DNA of 64,000 nt from Pseudomonas sp. GM18 (GCF_000282195.1 NZ_AKJT01000094.1:45799-109798); one strand, 5' to 3'; shown: positions 8,740 to 18,448, numbered from the stretch's first letter. Notes: generated by a model not told the origin, from the letters alone. Program-made: numbers and translations.

Positions 8740-10122
8740 TCAGTCAGCCAGACGCCAGGTCGTGCCGCCCTTGCCGTCTTCCAGCACCACGCCCATGGCG
8801 GTGAGCTGGTCGCGGATGCGGTCGGATTCGGCCCAGTCCTTGTTCGCGCGAGCGGTCAACCGCGCCTGAATCAGCGCATCGACTTCAGCCGCATCCACCC
8901 GCCCTTCGGCGCCGGCCTGCAGGAAGTCATCGGCTTCAAGCTGCAACACACCCAGCACACTGGCCAGCTCTTTCAAACGCGCCGCCAGACCGGCCGCCGC
9001 ATCCAGATCGCTCTCGCGCAGACGGTTAATCTCGCGGACCATCTCGAACAGCACCGCACAGGCTTCCGGCGTGCCGAAGTCGTCGTTCATCACCTGAGTG
9101 AAACGCTCGACAAAAGCTTCGCCGCCAGCAGGTGCAACGCTCGGCAGGCCTTTCAACGCATGGTAGAAACGCTCAAGTGCGCCCTTGGCGTCCTTGAGGT
9201 TGTCTTCCGAATAGTTGATCGCGCTGCGGTAGTGGCTCGACACCAGCAGGTAACGCACGACTTCCGGGTGGTACTTGTCGAGCACGTCGCGAATGGTGAA
9301 GAAGTTGTTCAACGACTTGGACATCTTCTCGCCATTGATGCGAATCATGCCGCAATGCATCCACGCGTTGGCGTAGGTCTTGCCGGTGGCCGCTTCGCTC
9401 TGGGCGATTTCGTTTTCGTGGTGCGGGAACTCGAGGTCGCTGCCGCCGCCATGAATGTCGAAGGTCTCGCCCAGGCAGCAGGTGGACATCACCGAGCATT
9501 CGATGTGCCAGCCCGGACGACCGTCGCCCCACGGCGATGGCCAGCTCGGCTCGCCCGGCTTGGCGCCTTTCCACAGCACGAAGTCCAGCGGGTCCTGTTT
9601 CGACTCGTCGACTTCGATCCGCGCGCCGATGCGCAGGTCTTCGATTTTCTTGCGCGACAGCTTGCCGTAGCCCATGAACTTGGCGACGCGGTAGTACACG
9701 TCGCCATTGCCCGGTGCGTAGGCGTAGCCCTTGTCGATCAGGGTCTGGATCATCGCGTGCATGCCGGCGATGTGGCCGGTGGCGCGCGGTTCCATGTCGG
9801 GCTTGAGGATGTTCAGGCGCGACTCGTCTTCGTGCATCGCCGCGATCATGCGCTCGGTCAGCGCTTCGAACGACTCGCCATTTTCACGGGCGCGATTGAT
9901 GATTTTGTCGTCGATGTCGGTAATGTTGCGTACGTAGGTCAGGTCATAACCACTGAACCGCAACCAGCGGGTCACCAGGTCGAACGCGACCATGCTGCGG
10001 CCATGGCCCAGGTGGCAGTAGTCATATACGGTCATCCCGCAGACGTACATGCGCACATTGTTGCCATCCAGCGGCTTGAAGACTTCTTTGCTCTTGGTGA
10101 GCGTGTTGTAGATCGTAAGCAC
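8740..10122 (-). CDS. cysS: Cysteinyl-tRNA synthetase
   Basis: Charges tRNA-Cys with cysteine, a class I synthetase of 460 aa, the usual length. The zinc-binding and HIGH region is YVCGMTVYDYCHLGHGRS, and the KMSKS loop is present as GEKMSKSLNN. Further zinc ligands are seen around HIECSVMS and the HHENE motif. It starts 20 bases after the glnS stop, so the two synthetase genes form an operon, as is usual in Pseudomonas. Confidence 0.97.
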   Translation of the reverse strand: MLTIYNTLTKSKEVFKPLDGNNVRMYVCGMTVYDYCHLGHGRSMVAFDLVTRWLRFSGYDLTYVRNITDIDDKIINRARENGESFEALTERMIAAMHEDESRLNILKPDMEPRATGHIAGMHAMIQTLIDKGYAYAPGNGDVYYRVAKFMGYGKLSRKKIEDLRIGARIEVDESKQDPLDFVLWKGAKPGEPSWPSPWGDGRPGWHIECSVMSTCCLGETFDIHGGGSDLEFPHHENEIAQSEAATGKTYANAWMHCGMIRINGEKMSKSLNNFFTIRDVLDKYHPEVVRYLLVSSHYRSAINYSEDNLKDAKGALERFYHALKGLPSVAPAGGEAFVERFTQVMNDDFGTPEACAVLFEMVREINRLRESDLDAAAGLAARLKELASVLGVLQLEADDFLQAGAEGRVDAAEVDALIQARLTARANKDWAESDRIRDQLTAMGVVLEDGKGGTTWRLAD

Positions 10123-10142
10123 GACGGTTCCTTAAGACTTGA

Positions 10143-11840
10143 TCACTGGCCCCACGAATCACGCAGGGTCACGGTACGGTTGAATACCGGAGCGCCCGGT
10201 TTCGAGTCCTTGATATCCGCGACGAAGTAACCTTCGCGCTCGAACTGGAAACGGTCTTCCGGCTGTGCGTTGCCCAACGAGGGTTCAGCACGACAACCGG
10301 TGAGGACTTGCAGTGAGTCAGGGTTGATGTTGTCCAGGAAACTGGCGCTGTCTTCGGCCTTCTCCGGGTTCGGAGAACGGAACAGACGATCGTACAGACG
10401 CACTTCGCACTCGACGCTGGCCGCGGCCGGCACCCAGTGGATCACGCCTTTGACCTTGCGGCCTTCAGGGTTTTTGCCGAGGGTTTCCGGGTCGTACGAG
10501 CAACGCAGTTCGACGATGTTGCCATCGGCGTCCTTGATCGCTTCGTCGGCACGGATCACGTAGCTGCCGCGCAGACGCACTTCGCCGTTCGGCTCCAGGC
10601 GCTTGTAGCCTTTTGGCGGCTCTTCCATGAAGTCTTCACGGTCGATGTAGAGCTCACGGGCGAACGGCAGCACGCGCACGCCCATGTCTTCTTTCGGGTG
10701 GCACGCCAGTTCGAGGTTTTCGACCTGACCTTCCGGGTAGTTGGTGATCACGACTTTCAGCGGACGCAGCACGCACATGGCGCGCGGGGCGCTGTGGTCG
10801 AGGTCGTCACGGATGCTGAATTCGAGCATGCCGAAATCCACCACGCCGTCGGAACGGTTGGTGCCGATCATTTCGCAGAAGTTGCGGATCGATTTCGGCG
10901 TGTAGCCACGGCGGCGGAAGCCCGACAGCGTGGACATCCGCGGATCGTCCCAGCCATTGACGTGCTTTTCATCGACCAGTTGCTTGAGCTTGCGCTTGCT
11001 GGTGATGGTGTAGTTCAGGTTCAGACGGCTGAACTCGTACTGACGCGGGTTGGCCGGCACTGGCAGGTTTTCGAGGAACCACTCGTACAACGGACGGTGG
11101 CTTTCGAACTCCAGGGTGCAGATCGAATGGGTGATGCCTTCGATGGCGTCCGACTGACCGTGGGTGAAGTCATAGTTCGGGTAGATGCACCACTTGTCAC
11201 CGGTCTGGTGGTGATGGGCATGACGAATGCGGTACATGATCGGGTCGCGCAGGTTCATGTTCGGCGAAGCCATGTCGATCTTGGCCCGCAGCACGCGTGC
11301 GCCGTCCTTGAACTCGCCGGCCTTCATGCGGGCAAACAGGTCGAGGTTTTCTTCAACCGAACGGTCGCGGAACGGGCTGTTCTTGCCCGGCTCGGTCAGG
11401 CTGCCGCGATATTCCTTGGCCTGCTCAGGGGTCAGGTCGTCGACGTAGGCCTTGCCGGCCTTGATCAGCTCTACCGCCCAGTCGTGCAACTGGTCGAAAT
11501 ACTGCGAGGCATAGCGCACTTCACCGGACCATTCGAAGCCCAGCCATTTGACGTCGCTTTCGATCGCGTCGATGTATTCCTGGTCTTCCTTGGCCGGGTT
11601 GGTGTCGTCGAAACGCAGGTGCGTGACGCCGCCGAATTCCTGGGCCAGGCCGAAGTTCACACAGATCGACTTGGCGTGACCGATGTGCAGGTAGCCATTG
11701 GGCTCAGGCGGGAAACGAGTAACGATCTGCGTGTGCTTACCCGAGTCCAGGTCCGCCTGGATGATCGGGCGCAGGAAATTGACCGGCACGGCAGGGCCGG
11801 TCTTGGAATTCGAGGTAGGGTCGACAGTGGGCTTGCTCAT
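10143..11840 (-). CDS. glnS: Glutaminyl-tRNA synthetase
   Basis: Class I synthetase charging tRNA-Gln, 565 aa. The catalytic signature is FPPEPNGYLHIGHAKS, the KMSKS-equivalent is TSKRKLKQL, and the C-terminal half is the beta-barrel anticodon-binding region. I start at MSKPTVDP (11840) with AAGGAT just upstream; the frame extends further but without a better ribosome site. Divergent from ppiB, and the 262-base space between the two genes must hold both promoters. Confidence 0.97.
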   Translation of the reverse strand: MSKPTVDPTSNSKTGPAVPVNFLRPIIQADLDSGKHTQIVTRFPPEPNGYLHIGHAKSICVNFGLAQEFGGVTHLRFDDTNPAKEDQEYIDAIESDVKWLGFEWSGEVRYASQYFDQLHDWAVELIKAGKAYVDDLTPEQAKEYRGSLTEPGKNSPFRDRSVEENLDLFARMKAGEFKDGARVLRAKIDMASPNMNLRDPIMYRIRHAHHHQTGDKWCIYPNYDFTHGQSDAIEGITHSICTLEFESHRPLYEWFLENLPVPANPRQYEFSRLNLNYTITSKRKLKQLVDEKHVNGWDDPRMSTLSGFRRRGYTPKSIRNFCEMIGTNRSDGVVDFGMLEFSIRDDLDHSAPRAMCVLRPLKVVITNYPEGQVENLELACHPKEDMGVRVLPFARELYIDREDFMEEPPKGYKRLEPNGEVRLRGSYVIRADEAIKDADGNIVELRCSYDPETLGKNPEGRKVKGVIHWVPAAASVECEVRLYDRLFRSPNPEKAEDSASFLDNINPDSLQVLTGCRAEPSLGNAQPEDRFQFEREGYFVADIKDSKPGAPVFNRTVTLRDSWGQ

Positions 11841-12102
11841 AGGATCCTTGAACGTACAAGTGCGCGGCCAGTTGGCCAAATCAAAGCGGCTGTTATAAAT
11901 CAAAGGGGCTTATCATAGCCGATGCTGTCAAGTGGCTGACAGAGCAGGCCGGCAATCGGTTGCATTTAATCGGCTGCCGATGAAAAACAGCCTCGAAATT
12001 CACGCCCGGCACGCTAAACTGCGCACCTTGGCCGACACTGGCCGGACCGGTTGAGGGTCAAAGCGCCCCAAAACCCACGAATTCCTAGAATGAGTACCCA
12101 TC

Positions 12103-12606
12103 ATGACCCAAGTCAAACTGTCTACCAACTTCGGCGACATCGTCCTGGAACTGAACGCTGAAAAGGCACCGCTGACCGTTGCCAACTTCATCGAATACGT
12201 CAAGGCCGGTCACTACGAAAACACCGTTTTCCACCGCGTCATCGGTAACTTCATGATCCAGGGCGGCGGTTTCGAGCCAGGCATGAAAGAAAAGAAAGAC
12301 AAGCGCCCAAGCATCCAGAACGAAGCCGACAACGGCCTGCCAAACCAGAAGTACAGCGTGGCCATGGCCCGCACCATGGAGCCGCATTCGGCCTCCGCGC
12401 AGTTCTTCATCAACGTTGCAGACAACAGCTTCCTGAACCACAGCGCCAAGACCGTTCAGGGTTGGGGCTATGCAGTGTTCGGTAAAGTGGTTGAAGGCAC
12501 CGACGTCGTCGACAAGATCAAAGGCGTGGCCACCACTTCCAAGGCCGGTCACCAGGACGTACCTGCAGACGACGTGATCATCGAGAAAGCCGAGATCATT
12601 GAGTGA
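12103..12606 (+). CDS. ppiB: Cytoplasmic cyclophilin-type peptidyl-prolyl isomerase
   Basis: Prolyl cis-trans isomerase of 167 aa without a signal peptide, hence the cytoplasmic PpiB form. The cyclophilin catalytic signature is clear: FHRVIGNFMIQGGGF, the catalytic Arg in FHR, and SASAQFFINVADN. Its stop overlaps the GTG start of lpxH by four bases (GTGA), so the two genes are translationally coupled. Confidence 0.97.
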   Translation: MTQVKLSTNFGDIVLELNAEKAPLTVANFIEYVKAGHYENTVFHRVIGNFMIQGGGFEPGMKEKKDKRPSIQNEADNGLPNQKYSVAMARTMEPHSASAQFFINVADNSFLNHSAKTVQGWGYAVFGKVVEGTDVVDKIKGVATTSKAGHQDVPADDVIIEKAEIIE

Positions 12607-13331
12607 TACTGCTGATTTCAGACTTGCATCTGGAAGAGGAGCGCCCGGACATTACCCGGGCGTTTCTGAATTTGCTCGCTGGACGCGCCCGCTCGGCGAG
12701 TGCGTTGTACATTCTGGGCGACTTTTTCGAGGCGTGGATTGGCGACGATGCCATGACGCCGTTCCAGCGTTCCATCTGCCAGGCCCTGCGCAACTTAAGC
12801 GACAGCGGCACGGCCATTTTTCTGATGCACGGCAATCGCGACTTCATGCTCGGCAAGGCCTTCTGCAAAGCAGCCGGCTGTACCTTGCTCAAAGATCCGA
12901 GTGTCGTGCAGTTTTACGGCGAGCCGGTGCTGTTGATGCACGGCGACAGCCTCTGCACCCGCGACGAAGCGTATATGAAGCTGCGGCGCTACCTGCGTAA
13001 CCCGATCACCCTGTTCATCCTGCGCCATCTGCCCTTGGGCACCCGCCATAAACTGGCGCGCAAGCTGCGCAGCGAAAGCCGTGCACAGACGCGGATGAAG
13101 GCCAATGACATTGTCGATGTCACACCGGAAGAGATTCCGCGGATCATGCAGCAATACGGCGTGAAAACCCTGATCCACGGCCATACCCATCGCCCTGCCA
13201 TCCACAAGTTGCAGATTGGCGAGCTGGCGGCCAAGCGCATTGTGCTGGGGGATTGGGACCGTCAGGGATGGGCGTTGCAGGTGGATGAGCAAGGGTTTGC
13301 GTTGGCGCCGTTTGATTTCGTTACGCCATAA
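12603..13331 (+). CDS. lpxH: UDP-2,3-diacylglucosamine diphosphatase
   Basis: Lipid A pathway enzyme that cleaves UDP-diacylglucosamine to lipid X and UMP; 242 aa. The calcineurin-like metallophosphatase motifs are in order: SDLHLE near the N-terminus, GDFFEAW, GNRDFM, and a C-terminal GHTHRPA. It starts with GTG overlapping the ppiB stop codon. This ppiB-lpxH arrangement is conserved in Pseudomonas. Confidence 0.96.
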   Translation: MILLISDLHLEEERPDITRAFLNLLAGRARSASALYILGDFFEAWIGDDAMTPFQRSICQALRNLSDSGTAIFLMHGNRDFMLGKAFCKAAGCTLLKDPSVVQFYGEPVLLMHGDSLCTRDEAYMKLRRYLRNPITLFILRHLPLGTRHKLARKLRSESRAQTRMKANDIVDVTPEEIPRIMQQYGVKTLIHGHTHRPAIHKLQIGELAAKRIVLGDWDRQGWALQVDEQGFALAPFDFVTP

Positions 13332-13343
13332 AAGCCAAAGATC

Positions 13344-13442
13344 AAAAGATCGCAGCCTCGCTCCGCTCGACAGCTCCTACAGGTGCATTGCCTAACGCGG
13401 TCAATGTAGGAGCTGCCGAGCGGAGCGAGGCTGCGATCTTTT
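13344..13442. repeat. Long inverted repeat, AAAAGATCGCAGCC family
   Basis: Arms at 13344-13382 and 13405-13442 are nearly perfect reverse complements, from AAAAGATCGCAGCC through AGCTCCTACA. It lies between the convergent lpxH and MFS genes and could also act as a bidirectional terminator. Related copies are at about 29484, 31522 and 41868, with a partial copy at the window end. Confidence 0.85.
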
Positions 13443-13458
13443 AACAGGCGCCACTGAG

Positions 13459-14988
13459 TCAATGCCCAGCCGAAGCCGGCCCCGCCTTCGCCGCAAACGG
13501 CGGTTTCGCCAGCCACACCAGCAGAATCAAGCCCATGAACGCCCACCCCAGCAACGTGAAGTAATCCACGGTGGAGAGCATGTACGCCTGACTGGTCAGC
13601 ACATGATCCAGCTGCGCATAGGCCGGGTTGCCCGCCCCGCCCAGCGTGTTCAACGCCTCCCGGGTCGCCGGCTCATAGGTGGTGATGCTTTCACTCAAAT
13701 ACGCGTGGTGCTGATCGGCCCGGCGAATCCAGATCCAGGTGGTCAACGACGCCGCAAAACTGCCGCCCAGGGTCCGCAGGAAGGTCGCCAGACCTGCGCC
13801 GTCGGCAATCTGACTCGGCGGCAGGTCCGACATCAAAATGCTCAAGGTCGGCATGAAGAACAGCGCCACGCCAATCCCCATGAACAGCTGCACCAGGGCG
13901 ATGTGCTGGAAGTCCACTTCGTTGGTAAAGCCTGCGCGCATGAAGCAACTCAAACCGATGCAGAGGAACGCGCCACCGGCCAGCAGCCGCAAGTCGAACC
14001 GGTGCGCATACTTGCCGACAAACGGCGACAACACCACCGGCAGGATGCCGATCGGCGCCACTGCCAATCCGGCCCAGGTGGCGGTGTAGCCCATCTGGGT
14101 TTGCAGCCATTGCGGCAGGATCAGGTTGATGCCAAAGAACCCGGCGTAACCACCCACCAGAACGATGGTGCCGATGCGGAAATTGCGGTGGGCGAACAGC
14201 CGCAGGTTGACCACCGGGTGTTTGTCGGTCATCTCCCAGATCACGAACACCGCCAGCGCAATCACTGAAATAGCCGCGCCGATAATGATGAAATTCGACT
14301 CGAACCAGTCCAGGTCATTGCCCTTGTCGAGGATCACCTGCAACGCGCCGACGCCAATGATCAAGGTGATCAAACCCACGTAATCCATCGGCTGGTAACT
14401 GGTCACCACCGGACGCGCCTTGAGCTGCTGGCGCACTACCATCACCGCGAAAACCCCGATCGGCACGTTGATAAAGAAGATCCACGGCCAGCTGTAGCTG
14501 TCGGTGATCCAGCCGCCGAGGATGGGACCTGCAATCGGCGCCACCACCGTGACCATCGCCAACAACGCCAGGGCCATGCCGCGCCTCGCCGGGGGATAGA
14601 CCGCGATCAGCAGCGTCTGGGTCATCGGGTACAACGGCCCGGCCACCAGGCCTTGCAGCACGCGAAAGCCGATCAGCTCCGGCATCGAGGTCGAGATACC
14701 GCACAGGAACGACGCCAGCACGAACAGCATCGTCGCCCACAAAAACAACTTCACCTCACCAAAGCGCCGGCTGAGCCAACCGGTCAGCGGCAGCGCGATG
14801 GCGTTGCTCACGGCAAACGAGGTGATCACCCAAGTGCCCTGCTCCGAACTCACGCCCAGGTTGCCGGAAATCGTCGGCAAGGCCACGTTGGCGATGGTGG
14901 TGTCGAGCACTTGCATGAAGGTCGCCAGCGACAGGCCAATGGTGCTGAGCAAAAGGCTGGGTGGCGAGAAAGAGGCGTTATTGCTCAT
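13459..14988 (-). CDS. emrB: DHA2-family multidrug efflux transporter (EmrB-like)
   Basis: Inner-membrane proton-coupled drug exporter of the major facilitator DHA2 group, 509 aa with about 14 membrane segments. The D1 signature LDTTIANVALP is near residue 28 and a motif-A-like WLSRRFGEVKLF follows segment 2. It is the last gene of marR-outer membrane factor-emrA-emrB, so it should work with the upstream adaptor and channel as a tripartite pump. The exported compound is unknown. Confidence 0.9.
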   Translation of the reverse strand: MSNNASFSPPSLLLSTIGLSLATFMQVLDTTIANVALPTISGNLGVSSEQGTWVITSFAVSNAIALPLTGWLSRRFGEVKLFLWATMLFVLASFLCGISTSMPELIGFRVLQGLVAGPLYPMTQTLLIAVYPPARRGMALALLAMVTVVAPIAGPILGGWITDSYSWPWIFFINVPIGVFAVMVVRQQLKARPVVTSYQPMDYVGLITLIIGVGALQVILDKGNDLDWFESNFIIIGAAISVIALAVFVIWEMTDKHPVVNLRLFAHRNFRIGTIVLVGGYAGFFGINLILPQWLQTQMGYTATWAGLAVAPIGILPVVLSPFVGKYAHRFDLRLLAGGAFLCIGLSCFMRAGFTNEVDFQHIALVQLFMGIGVALFFMPTLSILMSDLPPSQIADGAGLATFLRTLGGSFAASLTTWIWIRRADQHHAYLSESITTYEPATREALNTLGGAGNPAYAQLDHVLTSQAYMLSTVDYFTLLGWAFMGLILLVWLAKPPFAAKAGPASAGH

Positions 14989-15052
14989 CGCGAATCCTTT
15001 GAAGCGGGGATGGCGCTGCGCCCGTTACAGGCGCAGCTGACGGATTGGCGAA

Positions 15053-16249
15053 TCAGCGTTGCGCGGTTTTGCTGACCGCGGCGCTGTTGTCGTGGATCAA
15101 CTGGGTGATCATCGCGTCGGCTTCGGCCAACTGACGGTCGTAGATGCTGGTGCTGAACGAAGCCTTTTGCGGCGGCTGTTGCGCCAGCACCGGACCGCTC
15201 TGGTCGCGCAGGTTCACCTCGACCTGAGTCGACAGGCCGACCCGCAACGGGTGCTTGGCCAGTTCTTCGGCATTAATGTGAATCCGCACCGGCACCCGCT
15301 GCACGATTTTGATCCAGTTACCGGTGGCGTTCTGCGCCGGCAGCAAGGCAAACGCGCTGCCGGTCCCGGCGCCGAGGCTATCGATGGTGCCGCTGTATTT
15401 GACGTCGCTGCCGTAGACATCGGCTTCGATGTCCACCGGCTGACCGATGCGCATGTCACGCAGTTGGGTTTCCTTGAAGTTGGCGTCGATCCACAGCTGG
15501 TCCAGCGGAATCACTGCCATCAGCGCGGTACCCGGCTGGACACGCTGACCAAGTTGCACGGTACGTTTGGCGACATAACCGGTGACCGGCGCGATCAAGG
15601 TGCTGCGGGCGTTGTTCAGGTACGCCTGACGCAATTGCGCAGCGGCGGACATCACGTCCGGGTGCGACGACACCACGGTGTCATCGACCAGCGCGCTGGT
15701 GGTCTTGAGCTGTTGTTGGGCGTTGGCCAGGGCGTTCTGCGCCGAGGTCAGGTCATCACGGGCATGGGACAGTTCTTCCTGGGAAATCGCCCCGCCGGCG
15801 GCAAGGTTTTTCCGCCGATTGAAGTTGTCCTGGGCCTTTTGCACTTCGGCCTGCTGCGCATTGACCTGGGCTTTCATGCCGTCGACATTGCTGTACAAAC
15901 CGCGCACCTGACGCACAGTGCGGGCCAGGTTGGCCTGGGCACTTTGCAGACCGACTTCGGCGTCGTTCGGATCGAAGTTGACCAGTACCTGGCCTTCGTG
16001 GACCAGATCGCCATCGTCGGCGCCGATGCTGACCACAGTGCCGGTGACCAGCGGAGTGATTTCCACCACGTTGCCGTTCACGTAGGCGTCGTCGGTGCTT
16101 TCGCTCCAGCGACCGAAGAATTGGTGATAACCCCAGACGCCGGCTCCGGCGAGGATCACCAGGATAGTCAGGACTAACAGCATCACTTTGCGCTTGCGCG
16201 GGTTGCTCGTGTCTTGAGTGTCGTCAGAGGTTGTATCTGCAGTGGCCAT
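15053..16249 (-). CDS. emrA: HlyD/EmrA-type membrane fusion protein
   Basis: Periplasmic adaptor of 398 aa linking the MFS pump to the outer-membrane channel. One N-terminal membrane helix is at VMLLVLTILVILAGAGVWGY. The biotinyl-lipoyl-like halves flank a long coiled coil (about residues 100-190, rich in Q, A and L), followed by a beta-barrel region. It lies 15 bases after the outer membrane factor gene and 64 bases before emrB. Best read as EmrA-like. Confidence 0.9.
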   Translation of the reverse strand: MATADTTSDDTQDTSNPRKRKVMLLVLTILVILAGAGVWGYHQFFGRWSESTDDAYVNGNVVEITPLVTGTVVSIGADDGDLVHEGQVLVNFDPNDAEVGLQSAQANLARTVRQVRGLYSNVDGMKAQVNAQQAEVQKAQDNFNRRKNLAAGGAISQEELSHARDDLTSAQNALANAQQQLKTTSALVDDTVVSSHPDVMSAAAQLRQAYLNNARSTLIAPVTGYVAKRTVQLGQRVQPGTALMAVIPLDQLWIDANFKETQLRDMRIGQPVDIEADVYGSDVKYSGTIDSLGAGTGSAFALLPAQNATGNWIKIVQRVPVRIHINAEELAKHPLRVGLSTQVEVNLRDQSGPVLAQQPPQKASFSTSIYDRQLAEADAMITQLIHDNSAAVSKTAQR

Positions 16250-16264
16250 GACAAGTACCTTGAA

Positions 16265-17734
16265 TTAGTTGTGCTGCGTGGCTGGGGATGCGTTGGCGGC
16301 GGTCAGGGTTTCGCCCTGAAAACCGCCACCCAGCGCCTGCATCAGTTGGATCGACAGGTCGATCTGCTCGGCATTCAGGTTGGCCAGCTGACGCTGGGCC
16401 TGGAGCAACTGCTGCTCGATGCTGAGCACGTCCAGGTAATTCCCGATGCCGGAACCGTAGCGCTGGACCACGGTGTTGTAAGAGTCCTGGGCAATGTCGG
16501 TGGCGTGTTGCTGGGCACCGATTTGCCGGCCGATATCGTGCAACTGGTTGATGGTGTCGCTGACATCGCCCAGGGCTTTCACCAGGCTTTTGTTGTACTG
16601 CGCCACCGCGAGGTCGTAATCGGCGTCGCGGGAATCGAGGTCCGCACGCAGGCGGCCGCCGTCGAAAATCGGCACCGAGATCGTTGGGGCGATGTTGAAG
16701 AAACGACTGGCGGAACCGAACATCGCATCCCCCAGCAACGACTCGACACCGGCCGCCGCGCTCAGGTTGAGGTTGGGGTAGAACCGGGTCTTGCTCGCCG
16801 CGATGTTTTTGCTTGCCGCTTCAACCCGCCAGCGTGCCGCCACCAGGTCCGGGCGACGACCGAGCAACTCCGCTGGCAGCACCGATGGCAACGCCACGGC
16901 ACTGGCCTGAAGGACTTTCGGCCGGGCGATTTCGTTACCGCGATCCGGGCCTTTGCCCAGCAGCACCGCCAAGGCGATTTTCGCGCTTTGCAGGCGTTTC
17001 TCGGCATCGATCAGGCTGGCTTCGGCGCTGGCTTCAAGGCTTTCGGTTTGCTGGAACTGGTACTGACTGTCGATCCCCGAACTCAGGCGACGCTGGCTGA
17101 GGTCGAGCATTTGTCTGGTGCGTTTGAGGTCTTCACTGGCCAGGTCATGGATGATGTGCGCCTGCCCCAGATCGCTGTAGGCGCGGGCGACGTCGGCAGA
17201 CAAGGTCAGTTGTGCGGCCTGCTGATCGACTTCGGCGGCACGGGCCTGGCCCAATGCGGCCTCCCAGGCATCGCGTTGCCCGCCCCAGAGGTCGAAGGTG
17301 TAATTGAAGCTGGCACCGAGATTACGCACGGTGGAATACGTTCCACCCTGCCCGCTCGGGTCTTTATCGCGAGCCAGACGCGAACGGCTGACACCGGCGT
17401 TGGCATCGAGGGTCGGCATGCGCGCGGCGTCGGCGGCATACGCGGCAGCGCTGGCTTGGTGAGCACGGGCGTCGGCGATTTGCATGTCGGGGCTGTCGTG
17501 CAGGGCTTCGCGGATCAGGCCATCGAGCTGCGGGTCGCCGAGGCTTTTCCACCAGTCGCTTTTCGGCCATGCGGCAGGCGACAGGGTCACGCCATTGAGG
17601 GACTGCCCGGCCTTGAGGTTCTTCGCATCGAGGCTGACGCCTTCAGTGTTCAAGCCACTGTAACTGGCGCAACCGGCGACGCTCATGGCCAACAGCACCA
17701 GGCTCAATCCGGTACGCAGGCGTTTACTGTTCAT
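16265..17734 (-). CDS. NodT/OprM-type outer membrane efflux lipoprotein
   Basis: Outer-membrane channel component of 489 aa. The N-terminus is a lipoprotein signal with lipobox LAMSVAGC, so the mature protein is lipid-anchored at Cys. Two OEP repeats follow, with long Ala/Gln/Leu-rich helices forming the periplasmic tunnel (for example RRPDLVAARWRVEAA). I start at MNSKRLRTG (17734); an ATG two codons earlier is equally possible. The gene overlaps the 3' end of marR. Confidence 0.9.
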   Translation of the reverse strand: MNSKRLRTGLSLVLLAMSVAGCASYSGLNTEGVSLDAKNLKAGQSLNGVTLSPAAWPKSDWWKSLGDPQLDGLIREALHDSPDMQIADARAHQASAAAYAADAARMPTLDANAGVSRSRLARDKDPSGQGGTYSTVRNLGASFNYTFDLWGGQRDAWEAALGQARAAEVDQQAAQLTLSADVARAYSDLGQAHIIHDLASEDLKRTRQMLDLSQRRLSSGIDSQYQFQQTESLEASAEASLIDAEKRLQSAKIALAVLLGKGPDRGNEIARPKVLQASAVALPSVLPAELLGRRPDLVAARWRVEAASKNIAASKTRFYPNLNLSAAAGVESLLGDAMFGSASRFFNIAPTISVPIFDGGRLRADLDSRDADYDLAVAQYNKSLVKALGDVSDTINQLHDIGRQIGAQQHATDIAQDSYNTVVQRYGSGIGNYLDVLSIEQQLLQAQRQLANLNAEQIDLSIQLMQALGGGFQGETLTAANASPATQHN

Positions 17735-18203
17735 GGCCACCTACCCGCAGCAAGGTGATCGAGTCACCCGCCGCTACCAGGATTTTCTTCAGGATGTGTT
17801 CCAGGGTTTTCAATTCTTCCGGGGTGATGGCACCGGCCAGTTCATTCATGGCATCGGCGCCGATCTGCGGCAGCTGATCAGTCAACTGCTGACCTTGTTC
17901 GGTCAGCACCAACTGCACCTGACGGCGGTCCGCCTCGGAGCGTTGGCGGGCGAGGAAACCTTTCTGTTCCAGACGATCGAGCATGCGGGTCATCGAACCG
18001 CTGTCCAGCGACAGGTGACGGCACAGCTCGGCCGGGGTATCGACGCCGAACTGGGCCATGATGATCAGCACTTTGAACTGCGCGGCGGTGATGCCGTGGG
18101 GTTCCATGTGCGTGTCGATGATCCGGTCCTTGAGCAATGCGGCGCGGCCGAGCAAGAGGCCGAGATGGCAATTATGGAAATCGTATGAGGAGAAATGTTT
18201 CAT
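17724..18203 (-). CDS. MarR-family repressor of the efflux operon
   Basis: Winged-helix regulator of 159 aa. The recognition region is LCRHLSLDSGSMTRMLDRLEQKGFLARQ followed by the wing RSEADRRQVQLVLT, the usual MarR pattern. It is the first gene of the efflux operon, and two palindromic sites cover its own promoter, so it most likely represses the whole operon including itself until a ligand binds. Resembles EmrR/MprA by context. Confidence 0.93.
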   Translation of the reverse strand: MKHFSSYDFHNCHLGLLLGRAALLKDRIIDTHMEPHGITAAQFKVLIIMAQFGVDTPAELCRHLSLDSGSMTRMLDRLEQKGFLARQRSEADRRQVQLVLTEQGQQLTDQLPQIGADAMNELAGAITPEELKTLEHILKKILVAAGDSITLLRVGGHEQ

Positions 18204-18218
18204 CTGACCACCGATTAG

Positions 18219-18273
18219 CTGCCTAGGCAGTGAATGTATGTCGAGATATTACTGCTTAGGCAGCCAATGTCAA
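18219..18273 (-). promoter_or_regulatory. marR-emr promoter with two MarR-type operators
   Basis: Minus-strand promoter TTGACA (18268-18273), 16-base spacer, TAATAT (18246-18251). One palindrome, CTGCTTAGGCAG (18252-18263), fills the spacer between -35 and -10. A second perfect palindrome, CTGCCTAGGCAG (18219-18230), sits just downstream of the transcript start. The centres are 33 bases apart, about three helical turns, which fits two repressor dimers on the same DNA face. Confidence 0.85.
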
Positions 18274-18319
18274 CGCAATAGTTAGGATGCTTTGTATTCG
18301 GCTGATAAATGGCTCACGA

Positions 18320-18432
18320 TCGATCGTCCCCACGCTCTGCGTGGGAATGCTTCAACGGACGCTCTGCGTTCGGCTCTGGAAGGGACGCGGAGCGTCCCGG
18401 GCTGCATTCCCACGCGGAGCATGGGAACGATC
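18320..18432. repeat. Nested inverted repeat, GTTCCCACGC family, copy 2
   Basis: The same composite element as at 8628-8735 but in reverse orientation, including the inner GGACGC hairpins. Arms are at 18320-18350 and 18404-18432. It separates the efflux operon promoter from the 3' end of tamB. Confidence 0.85.
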
Positions 18433-18448
18433 TTTAGATCTTGGGAGG

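Noticed and set aside
8626..10230. 534-codon plus-strand frame antisense to cysS
   Set aside because: Shadow of cysS caused by high GC; the opposite strand encodes a clear cysteinyl-tRNA synthetase.
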